This document shows positions 25,535 to 32,756 of a DNA stretch of 64,000 nt, piece after piece. This DNA comes from Streptomyces sp. NBC_01288 (GTDB taxonomy: Bacteria > Actinomycetota > Actinomycetes > Streptomycetales > Streptomycetaceae). The notes under the pieces were generated by a model. It had not been told where the DNA came from. It made no database searches and worked only from the letters and a program-made list of their open reading frames with translations. Position numbers and translations under genes: made by a program. The number at the start of each line of letters is the position of its first letter. Within the stretch, counting starts at the first letter, position 1. The stretch spans positions 6,819,001-6,883,000 of the forward strand of contig NZ_CP108427.1 in NCBI RefSeq assembly GCF_035982055.1, read 5' to 3'.

Positions 25535-26713
25535 ATGGCAGCAGGACGAGAGCGGCGCGCGGAGGCCGACACGTTCACGGCCCGGTTGAAGAAGCTGGTT
25601 CACCGGGTCCGCACCGGCCTGCGCAGAAGTGCCGTGGACTACTTCCGCGGGGACGGCTCGGACTGGGTCGCGCTGGCCGGGCTGCTGATCACGATCCCGG
25701 TGATCGTGGCCATGACCCTCGCCAACGCGGTGTGGTTCTCGGCGGCCGCGCTGGTCCTCCCGATCGTCGCGGGCGGCCTGCTGCTGCGCCCCGCGAGCCT
25801 GCTCGGCCTGTACGCGGCGGCGGCCACCGGTCTGATCGTGGAGTCGGTGAAGCTCGGCCCGTACACCGAGGGTCCGGCGCGGGTGACCCCGGGCGTGGTG
25901 CTCGTGGTGGCCGCGTGCGGTTTCTTCGGGCTGCTGATCGCGCAGTTCCGCAGCCGGGTGGGCGTGCCGTGGCGGCGCGGCGGCACCATGCTCTTCGACC
26001 TGCGCGAGCGGATCCGGGTGCAGAGCAAGCTGCCCCAACTCCCGCAGGGCTGGCACCGGGAGATGGCGCTGCGGCCTGCGGGCGGCCAGTCGTTCTCCGG
26101 CGACTTCGTGGTCGCGGCCCGGACGAACGGTGGTCGGACCATGGAAGTGGTCCTCACGGACGTCTCCGGCAAGGGCATGGACGCGGGCTCCCGCGCCCTG
26201 CTCCTCTCCGGCGCCTTCGGCGGCCTGCTCGGCTCGCTGCCCCCGCACGCGTTCCTCCCCGCCGCCAACGGCTACCTGCTCCGCCAGGACTGGGACGAGG
26301 GCTTCGCGACCTCGATCCACCTTGTCCTCGACCTCGACTCCGGCGACTACGAACTCTTCTCCGCGGGCCACCCGCCGGGCCTCCAGCTCAGCGCGGGCAG
26401 CGGCCGCTGGGAGGAGAAGGCGGCCGATGGCCCGCTGTTGGGTGTGTACGACGGCGCGCAGTTCGACCCTGTGAAGGGATCGCTGCGGCCCGGGGACGTG
26501 TTGATGCTGTTCACAGACGGCTTGGTGGAGACCTCCGAGCGGGACATCGTCGAGGGCATAGACCGCCTCACCGGCGAGGCCGACCGCTATGTCGCCGGCG
26601 GCTTCCACGGCGCCGCCTGGCACCTGATCGAGGCGGTCGCGAAGGACGTCAACGACGACCGGGCCCTGCTGCTGGTCTGCCGGGAGGGCCCGACGGCCCA
26701 GGCGGCGCGCTGA
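25535..26713 (+). CDS. Membrane-anchored PP2C-type (SpoIIE) Ser phosphatase
   Basis: A 392-residue protein. Three or four N-terminal membrane helices (residues 45-145) are followed by a SpoIIE/RsbU-type phosphatase domain from about residue 165. Metal-binding Asp residues are visible in SFSGDFVVAA and VLTDVSGKGMDAG, with FSAGHPPGL and LFTDGLVE further on and DVNDDRALLLV at the end. Such phosphatases dephosphorylate anti-anti-sigma proteins in partner-switch regulation. No anti-sigma gene is adjacent. It is the last gene before the type VII locus. Confidence 0.9.
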   Translation: MAAGRERRAEADTFTARLKKLVHRVRTGLRRSAVDYFRGDGSDWVALAGLLITIPVIVAMTLANAVWFSAAALVLPIVAGGLLLRPASLLGLYAAAATGLIVESVKLGPYTEGPARVTPGVVLVVAACGFFGLLIAQFRSRVGVPWRRGGTMLFDLRERIRVQSKLPQLPQGWHREMALRPAGGQSFSGDFVVAARTNGGRTMEVVLTDVSGKGMDAGSRALLLSGAFGGLLGSLPPHAFLPAANGYLLRQDWDEGFATSIHLVLDLDSGDYELFSAGHPPGLQLSAGSGRWEEKAADGPLLGVYDGAQFDPVKGSLRPGDVLMLFTDGLVETSERDIVEGIDRLTGEADRYVAGGFHGAAWHLIEAVAKDVNDDRALLLVCREGPTAQAAR

Positions 26714-26760
26714 CGCGTCACCGGCGGGCGGCGCGGGGCGGGCGAGGGCGGTTCCTCCCC

Positions 26761-26804
26761 GGGCTTCGGGTTTCGGGCTTCGGGTTTCAGTTTCGGTTTC
26801 GGTG
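26761..26804. repeat. Short tandem repeats in spacer before the ESX-like genes
   Basis: Two perfect 14-base units gggcttcgggtttc (26761-26774, 26775-26788) run into degenerate ttcggt copies. The 219-base spacer otherwise shows no gene; it should hold the promoter of the type VII locus. Confidence 0.65.
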
Positions 26805-26932
26805 AGGAAAGTTTGCTGACTTTGTAATGGTGAAGACCCCGAGTTGCCCGGACGATCCGGGAGTTGATAGGCATGGGTCCGTATGCGACACGAGCGGCAC
26901 ACGCCGCGTGAGCCTGTACCGGGGGAGCCGAG

Positions 26933-27265
26933 ATGAAGTTCGACATGGGTACGCAGGCGCTGTCGACGCTGATGCGTGACTCGCGCGGATCGAGCCAGGA
27001 TCTGGGCACGCTGATCCGGCAGTTGGTGCAGGCGGCGGAGCCGTTGGAGGGGAAGTTCAACGGCGGTGGACGGGTGGCCTTCGACCAGTTCAAGGCGCGG
27101 GCGGACGGGATCACGAAGGAGCTGAACTCGTCGTTGGCGGCGATCCTGGGTGGCCAGTCCGGGATGGACAGCGCGTTCGGTACGGGTGACGACGAGCAGC
27201 GCGACAACGCCCGGCAGCACATGGGGTCGGCCAACTTCGACGCGGCACGGTTCTCCGGCCGCTGA
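26933..27265 (+). CDS. WXG100-superfamily protein (Esx-like)
   Basis: A 110-residue, largely helical protein with the size and layout of a type VII secreted Esx protein: helix, central turn, helix. The turn that is usually Trp-x-Gly reads KFNGGGR, with Phe replacing Trp. No signal peptide. Such proteins form helical-hairpin dimers with a second Esx protein and are exported together through EccC. The likely partner is encoded 77 bases downstream at 27343. The ATG at 26933 has a GGGGGAG ribosome-site stretch upstream. Assignment rests on size, helix content and neighbourhood (EccC, EccD). Confidence 0.75.
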   Translation: MKFDMGTQALSTLMRDSRGSSQDLGTLIRQLVQAAEPLEGKFNGGGRVAFDQFKARADGITKELNSSLAAILGGQSGMDSAFGTGDDEQRDNARQHMGSANFDAARFSGR

Positions 27266-27342
27266 GAGTTCGGTTCGTTCGGTTCGTTCGCTTCGCTCGG
27301 GTTGGTCGGGTTGTTCAGGGTGTTTTCGGGGAGTGGTGTGTG

Positions 27343-27657
27343 ATGGCGGGTGCGGGTACGGATCGTCGTTCCTACGACACGACGGCGTCGGGGGACGTCC
27401 AGGGGAATCTCGCGGGGGTGATCGCCCAGTTGGAGGCGGTGATCTCGGCGCGGGACAAGCAGGTGAAGAAGGCGATGTCGGACTTCACGGCCGATGGTGT
27501 GGCGGACGAGTACCACGGCAAGGAGCACCGCTGGAACCAGGCCTCGCAGGAGGTCCGGAACATCATTCAGCTGCTGAAGACGACGATGGAGAAGAACGAC
27601 TCGACGGCGCACTCGACGTTGGCGAAGGCGAAGTCCGCGGTGGACAACATCGGCTGA
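27343..27657 (+). CDS. WXG100-superfamily protein (second Esx-like partner)
   Basis: A 104-residue helical protein. The central turn reads EYHGKEHRW, with Tyr-His-Gly in place of Trp-x-Gly. The helix after it (residues 65-103) is long and amphipathic. The ATG at 27343 follows GGGGAG by about 9 bases; a GTG three bases earlier is possible. It lies between two other small secretion-type genes in one direction and is the likely heterodimer partner of the 110-residue protein. Spacers on both sides carry simple tandem repeats. Confidence 0.75.
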   Translation: MAGAGTDRRSYDTTASGDVQGNLAGVIAQLEAVISARDKQVKKAMSDFTADGVADEYHGKEHRWNQASQEVRNIIQLLKTTMEKNDSTAHSTLAKAKSAVDNIG

Positions 27658-27673
27658 ACCGTGCCCAGTTGGT

Positions 27674-27697
27674 GGTCGCTCGGTCGCTCGGTCGCTC
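27674..27697. repeat. Three perfect 8-bp tandem repeats (ggtcgctc)
   Basis: Three identical 8-base units run from 27674 to 27697 and decay into ggtcggtcgtt copies up to about 27719. They lie just after the second Esx-like gene, inside the 140-base spacer before 27798. Similar short-period repeats lie upstream at 27268-27310 (gttcggttcgtt). Confidence 0.7.
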
Positions 27698-27797
27698 GGT
27701 CGGTCGTTCGGTCGGTGGTTCACCGGGAGCCGCTGGGGCGGTTGTTGTGGTTCTTGATGGTTCGTGACGGCCGGGTGCCGGGTTCACGGGGGTTGGT

Positions 27798-28202
27798 ATG
27801 ACGGGCTGGGACCTGCGTCCGCAGGGCATTCAGCATGTGCTGACGACGACGGGCACGACCGCGTCGCATCTGGAGACGTACGCCAAGGACTACGGCGCGC
27901 ATCTGCAGTCGGCGGCGTCGAGCGCGGGCACGATCTCCGCCGACGGCGGATCGGGCGGGGCATCGGGCGGTCAGGGTGGCAAGGACGGCGGGAAGGCACA
28001 GGGCGGCCTGGTGGCGTTGGCGCTGTCGCAGTACGCCGAGCACGCGATGAAGGACCTTCAGTTCATCGCGGCCCGGGCGGGCAAGTCGATGCAGGGCGCG
28101 GTGGACGCGACGACGGCGTATCTGAACGGCGACGACGCGATGGCCGCAGAGGTACAGCGCAAGGCGTCCACGCCCGGGGTGACGATGCCGGGAGTGGGCT
28201 AG
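27798..28202 (+). CDS. Small type VII-associated protein (DUF6507/EspC-like)
   Basis: A 134-residue protein beginning MTGWDLRPQGIQHVL, helical at both ends, with a Gly/Ser/Asp/Lys-rich flexible centre (about residues 50-70). I associate this N-terminus with DUF6507, a small family found next to WXG100 genes in Streptomyces (memory, not searched). It shares general traits with EspC-type ESX substrates. It ends two bases before the large toxin gene, so the two are almost certainly co-translated. It may be the toxin's secretion partner or chaperone (inference). Confidence 0.68.
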   Translation: MTGWDLRPQGIQHVLTTTGTTASHLETYAKDYGAHLQSAASSAGTISADGGSGGASGGQGGKDGGKAQGGLVALALSQYAEHAMKDLQFIAARAGKSMQGAVDATTAYLNGDDAMAAEVQRKASTPGVTMPGVG

Positions 28203-28204
28203 GC

Positions 28205-31006
28205 GTGATCGATCCGGAAGAGATTCCCGAGTTCACCGGTGACCTGGAGCAGCTGGAGAAGGACTACGGCGATCTGAAGAAGGACGCCGGGCACATCCGT
28301 TCCACGGGTGCGGATGTGCACACGCAGTTCCAGGGGCTGTCGGCGTACTACCACGCTCCTGAGGCGGAGACGCTGTTCGCGTCGACGAAGCCGGTGTCGG
28401 ATCGCTCGGACACCTTCGCCACGGACCTGGAGACGGTCTCCTCGGCGCTGTCGGGGTACGCGACCGAGATCCGTCCGCTGGTGGCGAAGCTGAAGCAGCT
28501 GAAGACGGAGGCGACGGAGTTCGTCACCTCCGTCAAGGGGGACGACGACTGGGAGTACGACGGGGACAAGGTCGACAGGCACAACCGGATCCGTGACGAC
28601 ATCACGGCGGCGGTGGCGGCGTTCTGGGCCGCCGAGCGTACGTGCCACAACGAGATCACGGCGTTGTGGCACGGCACGCAGATGGTCGCCGGTGACGGTT
28701 CGGACAGGAAGGACCAGTACGGCTACAACGCGTCGGACCTGAAGGACGCGAAGCTGCCGTGGGGTGACCCGGTGGACCAGAAGCACCACTGGTACGACGT
28801 CGGGCACTGGGTGAAGTCGTTCGTGTGGGACGGCCTGATCGTGGACGGCGTCTGGGGCACCATCAAGGGTCTGGGGACGCTGGTCGGGTTCGGCGGCTGG
28901 GACGCGATGGGGCAGGCGTGGAAGGGCCTGGCGCAGCTGGCGACCGGGCTGACGCTGTCGATGATGCCGGGTGCCCAGACCCTTTTCTGGGCGCTGCCGG
29001 ACAAGGCCCTGCCGTCGTGGTTCCGTGAGTCGCGCAACACGATGAAGCAGACGGGGAAGGCGCTGCTGGCGTGGGACGAGTGGGGCAAGAACCCCGCGCG
29101 TGCGGCGGGTGCGGTCACCTTCAACGTCGTCACCACCGTCTTCACCGGTGGCGAGGGCGCGGCCCTGGCCGGCGCCGGCAAGGCGGGCGCGGTGGCCAAG
29201 GCGGTCTCCCTGGTCGGGAAGGCCGGCAAGATCATCGACCCGATGACGTACGTCATGAAGGGCGCCGGCGCCGGTCTGTCCAAGGTCGGCGACATCGCCA
29301 AGAACCTGAAGGGCATCGGCAAGATCGACGTCCCGACCCTTCCCGACGGCTCCGTACACCTTCCCGACGGCCGGGTCCTGGAGCCGAACGGAAACCTCCT
29401 CGACCACGCAGGCAACGTCGAGACGACCCCGATCCCGAAGGAAGCGGCCCCGGGGCTCCCGTCCCACTGGACCGTCCCGGCGTCGGAACCGGCGGCCGTG
29501 GGGGTCTCCCACGCGGCGGATGACGGCGTACACGGAGCCCCCGTCCCGCACACGGGGGACAGCGTCCCCGGCGGGGTTCCCCACTCTGCGAGCAATGCCG
29601 TGCATGGCGGTACCCCGCATGTTCCCGGGAACGGGATCCACGGTGGTATTCCGAAGTCCGTGGGCAACGGCATTCATGGCGGCATCCCGAAGTCCGTGGG
29701 GGACGGTGTTCACGGCGGGGTTCCGCACTCCGTGAGCAACGCCGTGCATGGTGGCACCCCGCACGTCCCCGGCAGCGGGATCCACGGTGGTATTCCGAAG
29801 TCCGTGGGCAACGGCATTCATGGCGGCATCCCGAAGTCCGTCGGTGACGGGGTTCACGGTGGGGTTCCGCACGTCCCGGACAACGGCGTCGCCGGAGGCG
29901 TCCCGCACGTCCCCGGCAACGGCGTTCACGGAGGCATCCCGCACGGCACGGGCGACGCGGTCTCGGCGGGCGAGCACGCCGGGACGCCTTCGGCGTGGTA
30001 CCACGAGACCCCGACGGGCCCGGCGCACGAGGTGCCGCACACCACCCCGCACGACGCTCCGCCGACCGCCCCGCACACGGGGGGCCATGACACCCCGGGC
30101 ACCGGGGGGCACCCGGACCAGGGTGCCGGTCACGATGGTTCCGGCCACGGGGGTCACGACGGCACCGGTCACGACGCCGGCCACAACCACGACGCCGGGC
30201 ACGGCGGTGACCACGGCGGCCTCGACCACTCCGGCCTAGGCCATGACGCGGCGGACATCGCAGGGCACGACGGCGCCGACGCGGCTGCGCCGGGTCATTC
30301 CGGTGGGGAGGTGCCGGGGCATGGCGGGGGCGGGGAGCCGTTCGAGTACAAGCCGTACATGTCGGATGACGACTTCAACAACCTGGCTACCGACGCCGAG
30401 CGGCATGCGGCGGCCACCGCGGAACTGGACCGGGGGACGAATCCCTTGCCCAGTACCAGCAATGAGGCAGGAAAGGCGTACGGCGACGCGTACTGGAACG
30501 ACTTCCTGGACAGCCTCGACCCCAAGGCCAAGGATTCGCTGGAAAGGTACAGCAGCTTCTACTACAAGCACATCAACGGGCAGTTGCGAGACTTCCGTAA
30601 ATACGGCCCCAGCGCGGCTCTTGAACCCAAGGTCCAGGAGTTGGTCGACAACATGGACCGCGTCATGGACAGCCGCCCCCTGCCCGAGAACGTCATGGTT
30701 GTCCGAGGTACCGCGATCGATCACCTTGAGCTGGCCTCACCGTATGAAATGGCGGGCAACACGTACCACGACGCTGGTTTTCTCTCCACGTCGCTCGGTA
30801 AGGACGCGGCCTTCGACTACAAGCCGGTGATCATGCACCTTCGGGTGCCGAAGGGTGCACCCGCTCTGTGGATCGACCACATCTCCGTGAATAAAGGGGA
30901 GCGGGAACTGCTGCTCGCCCGTGATACCCACTACAGGGTGACTCGCGTGTTCCAGGACGGGGCGGGTCAGTACCACGCCTACGGCGAGGTCCTGCGGAAG
31001 CCGTGA
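28205..31006 (+). CDS. Type VII-associated polymorphic toxin with C-terminal ADP-ribosyltransferase domain
   Basis: A 933-residue multidomain protein. Residues 1-150 are helical and Esx/LXG-like (VIDPEEIPEFTGDLEQLE start), with a Trp-rich segment near residues 190-225. Residues 235-400 are Ala/Gly-rich and hydrophobic, perhaps membrane-active. Residues 456-587 are eleven 12-residue repeats, and 600-715 a His/Gly/Asp linker. Residues 720-933 form a mono-ADP-ribosyltransferase domain of the R-S-E class: R834 in VVRGTA, S861-T862-S863 in FLSTSLG, and E899-x-E901 in KGERELLL. These are the catalytic signatures of clostridial C3/C2-type exotoxins, which transfer ADP-ribose from NAD to proteins. 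The GTG at 28205 is two bases after the preceding stop. No signal peptide, in line with type VII export. Target unknown. Confidence 0.85.
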   Translation: MIDPEEIPEFTGDLEQLEKDYGDLKKDAGHIRSTGADVHTQFQGLSAYYHAPEAETLFASTKPVSDRSDTFATDLETVSSALSGYATEIRPLVAKLKQLKTEATEFVTSVKGDDDWEYDGDKVDRHNRIRDDITAAVAAFWAAERTCHNEITALWHGTQMVAGDGSDRKDQYGYNASDLKDAKLPWGDPVDQKHHWYDVGHWVKSFVWDGLIVDGVWGTIKGLGTLVGFGGWDAMGQAWKGLAQLATGLTLSMMPGAQTLFWALPDKALPSWFRESRNTMKQTGKALLAWDEWGKNPARAAGAVTFNVVTTVFTGGEGAALAGAGKAGAVAKAVSLVGKAGKIIDPMTYVMKGAGAGLSKVGDIAKNLKGIGKIDVPTLPDGSVHLPDGRVLEPNGNLLDHAGNVETTPIPKEAAPGLPSHWTVPASEPAAVGVSHAADDGVHGAPVPHTGDSVPGGVPHSASNAVHGGTPHVPGNGIHGGIPKSVGNGIHGGIPKSVGDGVHGGVPHSVSNAVHGGTPHVPGSGIHGGIPKSVGNGIHGGIPKSVGDGVHGGVPHVPDNGVAGGVPHVPGNGVHGGIPHGTGDAVSAGEHAGTPSAWYHETPTGPAHEVPHTTPHDAPPTAPHTGGHDTPGTGGHPDQGAGHDGSGHGGHDGTGHDAGHNHDAGHGGDHGGLDHSGLGHDAADIAGHDGADAAAPGHSGGEVPGHGGGGEPFEYKPYMSDDDFNNLATDAERHAAATAELDRGTNPLPSTSNEAGKAYGDAYWNDFLDSLDPKAKDSLERYSSFYYKHINGQLRDFRKYGPSAALEPKVQELVDNMDRVMDSRPLPENVMVVRGTAIDHLELASPYEMAGNTYHDAGFLSTSLGKDAAFDYKPVIMHLRVPKGAPALWIDHISVNKGERELLLARDTHYRVTRVFQDGAGQYHAYGEVLRKP
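29570..29965 (+). repeat. Eleven 36-bp coding repeats with a 144-bp higher-order unit
   Basis: Eleven units encode a 12-residue repeat of the type GGIPKSVGNGIH (toxin residues 456-587). Units 1-4 and 5-8 form two nearly identical 144-base blocks; for example the bases around 29632-29697 and 29776-29841 are the same. This shows a block duplication on top of the basic repeat. The repeat probably forms an extended linker or stalk between the secretion half and the enzymatic half of the toxin. Confidence 0.9.
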
Positions 31007-31045
31007 CCTCGCTGAGGCCAGGCACAGACAGAGGAATGTGACTTC

Positions 31046-31450
31046 ATGAGTAGCGAACGACCGATCAATTCACGCTTTGCCGAAGACATGAGATTCGTTG
31101 AGGTACCCGGCGGCCCGGCACGGTATCGGGACAGGACCGACAAGCCGGTGCAGTACTTCACGGTCGTCGACAAGCAGAACGGTGCGGTCCTCGGATACGT
31201 ATGGGGCGGTGACGAGGACGACGCCGCCGCGTATGTACCGAGGCAGGCCGCTGGTCCCGTGGGGGCGAACGAGAGCATGTCCTGGATCAGCAGGCTGCGT
31301 GAAGCCAAGGCGCGGGGCATCCGCCCGTCCCAGGCTGTCGCTGAGTTCCTGGCCGGACCGGAGGCCGGTGGCAGAGGCCGTCCTCTGCCGGGTTCCCTCA
31401 CGGACGCTCCGGACGCCGCGGCGGTCAAGGCCCTTGCCGAGAGTGACTAG
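31046..31450 (+). CDS. Putative immunity protein, paralogue 1
   Basis: A 134-residue cytoplasmic protein directly after the ADP-ribosyltransferase gene (39-base gap). It begins MSSERPINSRFAED. The core reads DKPVQYFTVVDKQNGAVLGYVWGGDEDDAAAY, then an RLREAKARGIRPSQAVAEFL helix and a GSLTDAPDAAAVKALAE tail. The same pattern occurs in the next four genes. I do not recognise a named family. Position and tandem duplication next to a toxin suggest immunity, but no biochemical motif proves it. Confidence 0.65.
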   Translation: MSSERPINSRFAEDMRFVEVPGGPARYRDRTDKPVQYFTVVDKQNGAVLGYVWGGDEDDAAAYVPRQAAGPVGANESMSWISRLREAKARGIRPSQAVAEFLAGPEAGGRGRPLPGSLTDAPDAAAVKALAESD

Positions 31451-31467
31451 CAGGGATACGCACCACC

Positions 31468-31869
31468 GTGAGCAGTGAACGGCCGATCAACCGGCGCTTC
31501 GACGAGGACGTGCACTTCAACCTCGTGAGGCCGGGTCCGCCGAGGTACCTGACCCGGACCGACAAGCCGGTGCGGTACTTCACGGTGGCCGACAAGGAGG
31601 GTGGCGCGGCCCTCGGACATGTGTGGGCCAACGACGAGGACGACGCCGCCGCGTGGGAACCGCGCGAGGTCGCCGGACCCCGGGCGTTCTCCGAGGGCGG
31701 CATCTGGCACGCCAGGCTGGAGGGTGCCAAGGGGCGGGGCATCCCGCCGTCCCAGGCCCTCAGGGAGCTGCTCGTCAATCCGGAAGGCGTCAAGGGCCGA
31801 GCCCTGCCGGACTCCCTGACCGACGCCCCGAACGCCGCCGCGGGCGAGGCACTCGCCAAGGGTGACTAA
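31468..31869 (+). CDS. Putative immunity protein, paralogue 2
   Basis: A 133-residue paralogue of the preceding protein with GTG start at 31468, 17 bases after its stop. It keeps the N-terminal SSERPINRRFDED, the DKPVRYFTVADKEGGAALGHVW core and the GIPPSQALREL helix. Bases 31482-31588 differ at a single position from 32361-32467 in paralogue 4, showing recent duplication or gene conversion. Function inferred from position only. Confidence 0.65.
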   Translation: MSSERPINRRFDEDVHFNLVRPGPPRYLTRTDKPVRYFTVADKEGGAALGHVWANDEDDAAAWEPREVAGPRAFSEGGIWHARLEGAKGRGIPPSQALRELLVNPEGVKGRALPDSLTDAPNAAAGEALAKGD

Positions 31870-31886
31870 CGGACATATGTGCCAGC

Positions 31887-32354
31887 ATGAGTAGTAAACG
31901 ACCGATTGACCGGTGCTTCGGCGGGGCCCCGAGTCTGGAAACAAGTGCGGACTTCGTGAGCAGCGAACAACCAGTCAACTCGCGCTTCGCAGAAGACCTC
32001 CAGCTGAAGCAGGTGGCGGGTCCGGCGATGTACGGCCGTAACACTGATGGGCCGGTCGCGTACCTGAGCGTCGCAGACCGGACCGGCTCGGTCATCGGGT
32101 ACGTGTGGGCGAACGACAAGGACGATGCGGCCGGCTGGCTGGTGCCGTCGGGGCTTTCGGCCGGCGCGGTCAACGCCGGTGCGAGGTGGCTGCGGGCCCT
32201 GCGCGCCGGCAAGGCCCGGGAGCTTGCCCCGACGGCCCTGCTCGCGGAGCTGGCACGGGGCACCAACGACAGCGAGCCGAGCCACGCCGTCCCCGGCTCG
32301 CTCACCGAGGCCCCGACGCTTGCCGCACTCAAGGAAATGGCCTTTGGTGGCTGA
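31887..32354 (+). CDS. Putative immunity protein, paralogue 3, with a remnant N-terminus of another copy
   Basis: A 155-residue frame that looks chimeric. Residues 1-13 (MSSKRPIDRCFGG) repeat the start of a paralogue and then break off. At residue 24 a second family N-terminus begins (SSEQPVNSRFAED) with a GTG at 31956. The native protein may therefore start at 31956 (132 residues), with the first part left from a deleted copy. The core VAYLSVADRTGSVIGYVWANDKDDAAGW is the most diverged of the set. It overlaps the next gene by 8 bases. Confidence 0.6.
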   Translation: MSSKRPIDRCFGGAPSLETSADFVSSEQPVNSRFAEDLQLKQVAGPAMYGRNTDGPVAYLSVADRTGSVIGYVWANDKDDAAGWLVPSGLSAGAVNAGARWLRALRAGKARELAPTALLAELARGTNDSEPSHAVPGSLTEAPTLAALKEMAFGG

Positions 32355-32751
32355 ACCCACGCCGATCAACCGGCGCTTCGACGAGGACGTGCACTTCAAC
32401 CTCGTGAGGCCGGGCCCGCCGAGGTACCTGACCCGGACCGACAAGCCGGTGCGGTACTTCACGGTGGTCGACAAGGAGGGCGGTGCGGTCCTCGGGTATG
32501 TGTGGGCCTGCGACGAGGACGAAGCCGCGGCGTATGAGCCGCGGCAGGCCGCAGGGCCTCGGGCGATGAACGAGGGCGGCTTCTGGATCCGTCGGCTGCG
32601 TAACGCCAAGGAACGCGGCCTTCGGCCGTCCCAGGCCCTCGCCGAGTTTTCGGCCGACCCGGACCCGGCCGGCAAGGGGCGGCCCTTGCCCGGCTCTCTC
32701 ACCGATGCCCCGAACGCCGCCGCCGTCGAGGCCCTTGCCCAGGAGACCTGA
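32347..32751 (+). CDS. Putative immunity protein, paralogue 4
   Basis: A 134-residue paralogue with GTG start at 32347 inside the end of paralogue 3. It reads MAEPTPINRRFDED, then almost the same 36 residues as paralogue 2 (HFNLVRPGPPRYLTRTDKP), while its C-terminal half is closer to paralogue 1 (AYEPRQAAGP). That mosaic fits recombination among neighbours. It is followed after 5 bases by the fused paralogue. Confidence 0.65.
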   Translation: MAEPTPINRRFDEDVHFNLVRPGPPRYLTRTDKPVRYFTVVDKEGGAVLGYVWACDEDEAAAYEPRQAAGPRAMNEGGFWIRRLRNAKERGLRPSQALAEFSADPDPAGKGRPLPGSLTDAPNAAAVEALAQET

Positions 32752-32756
32752 CCCCC

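Noticed and set aside
29570..29965. CRISPR array
   Set aside because: The 36-base units are contiguous without unique spacers, stay in frame and encode a 12-residue protein repeat.
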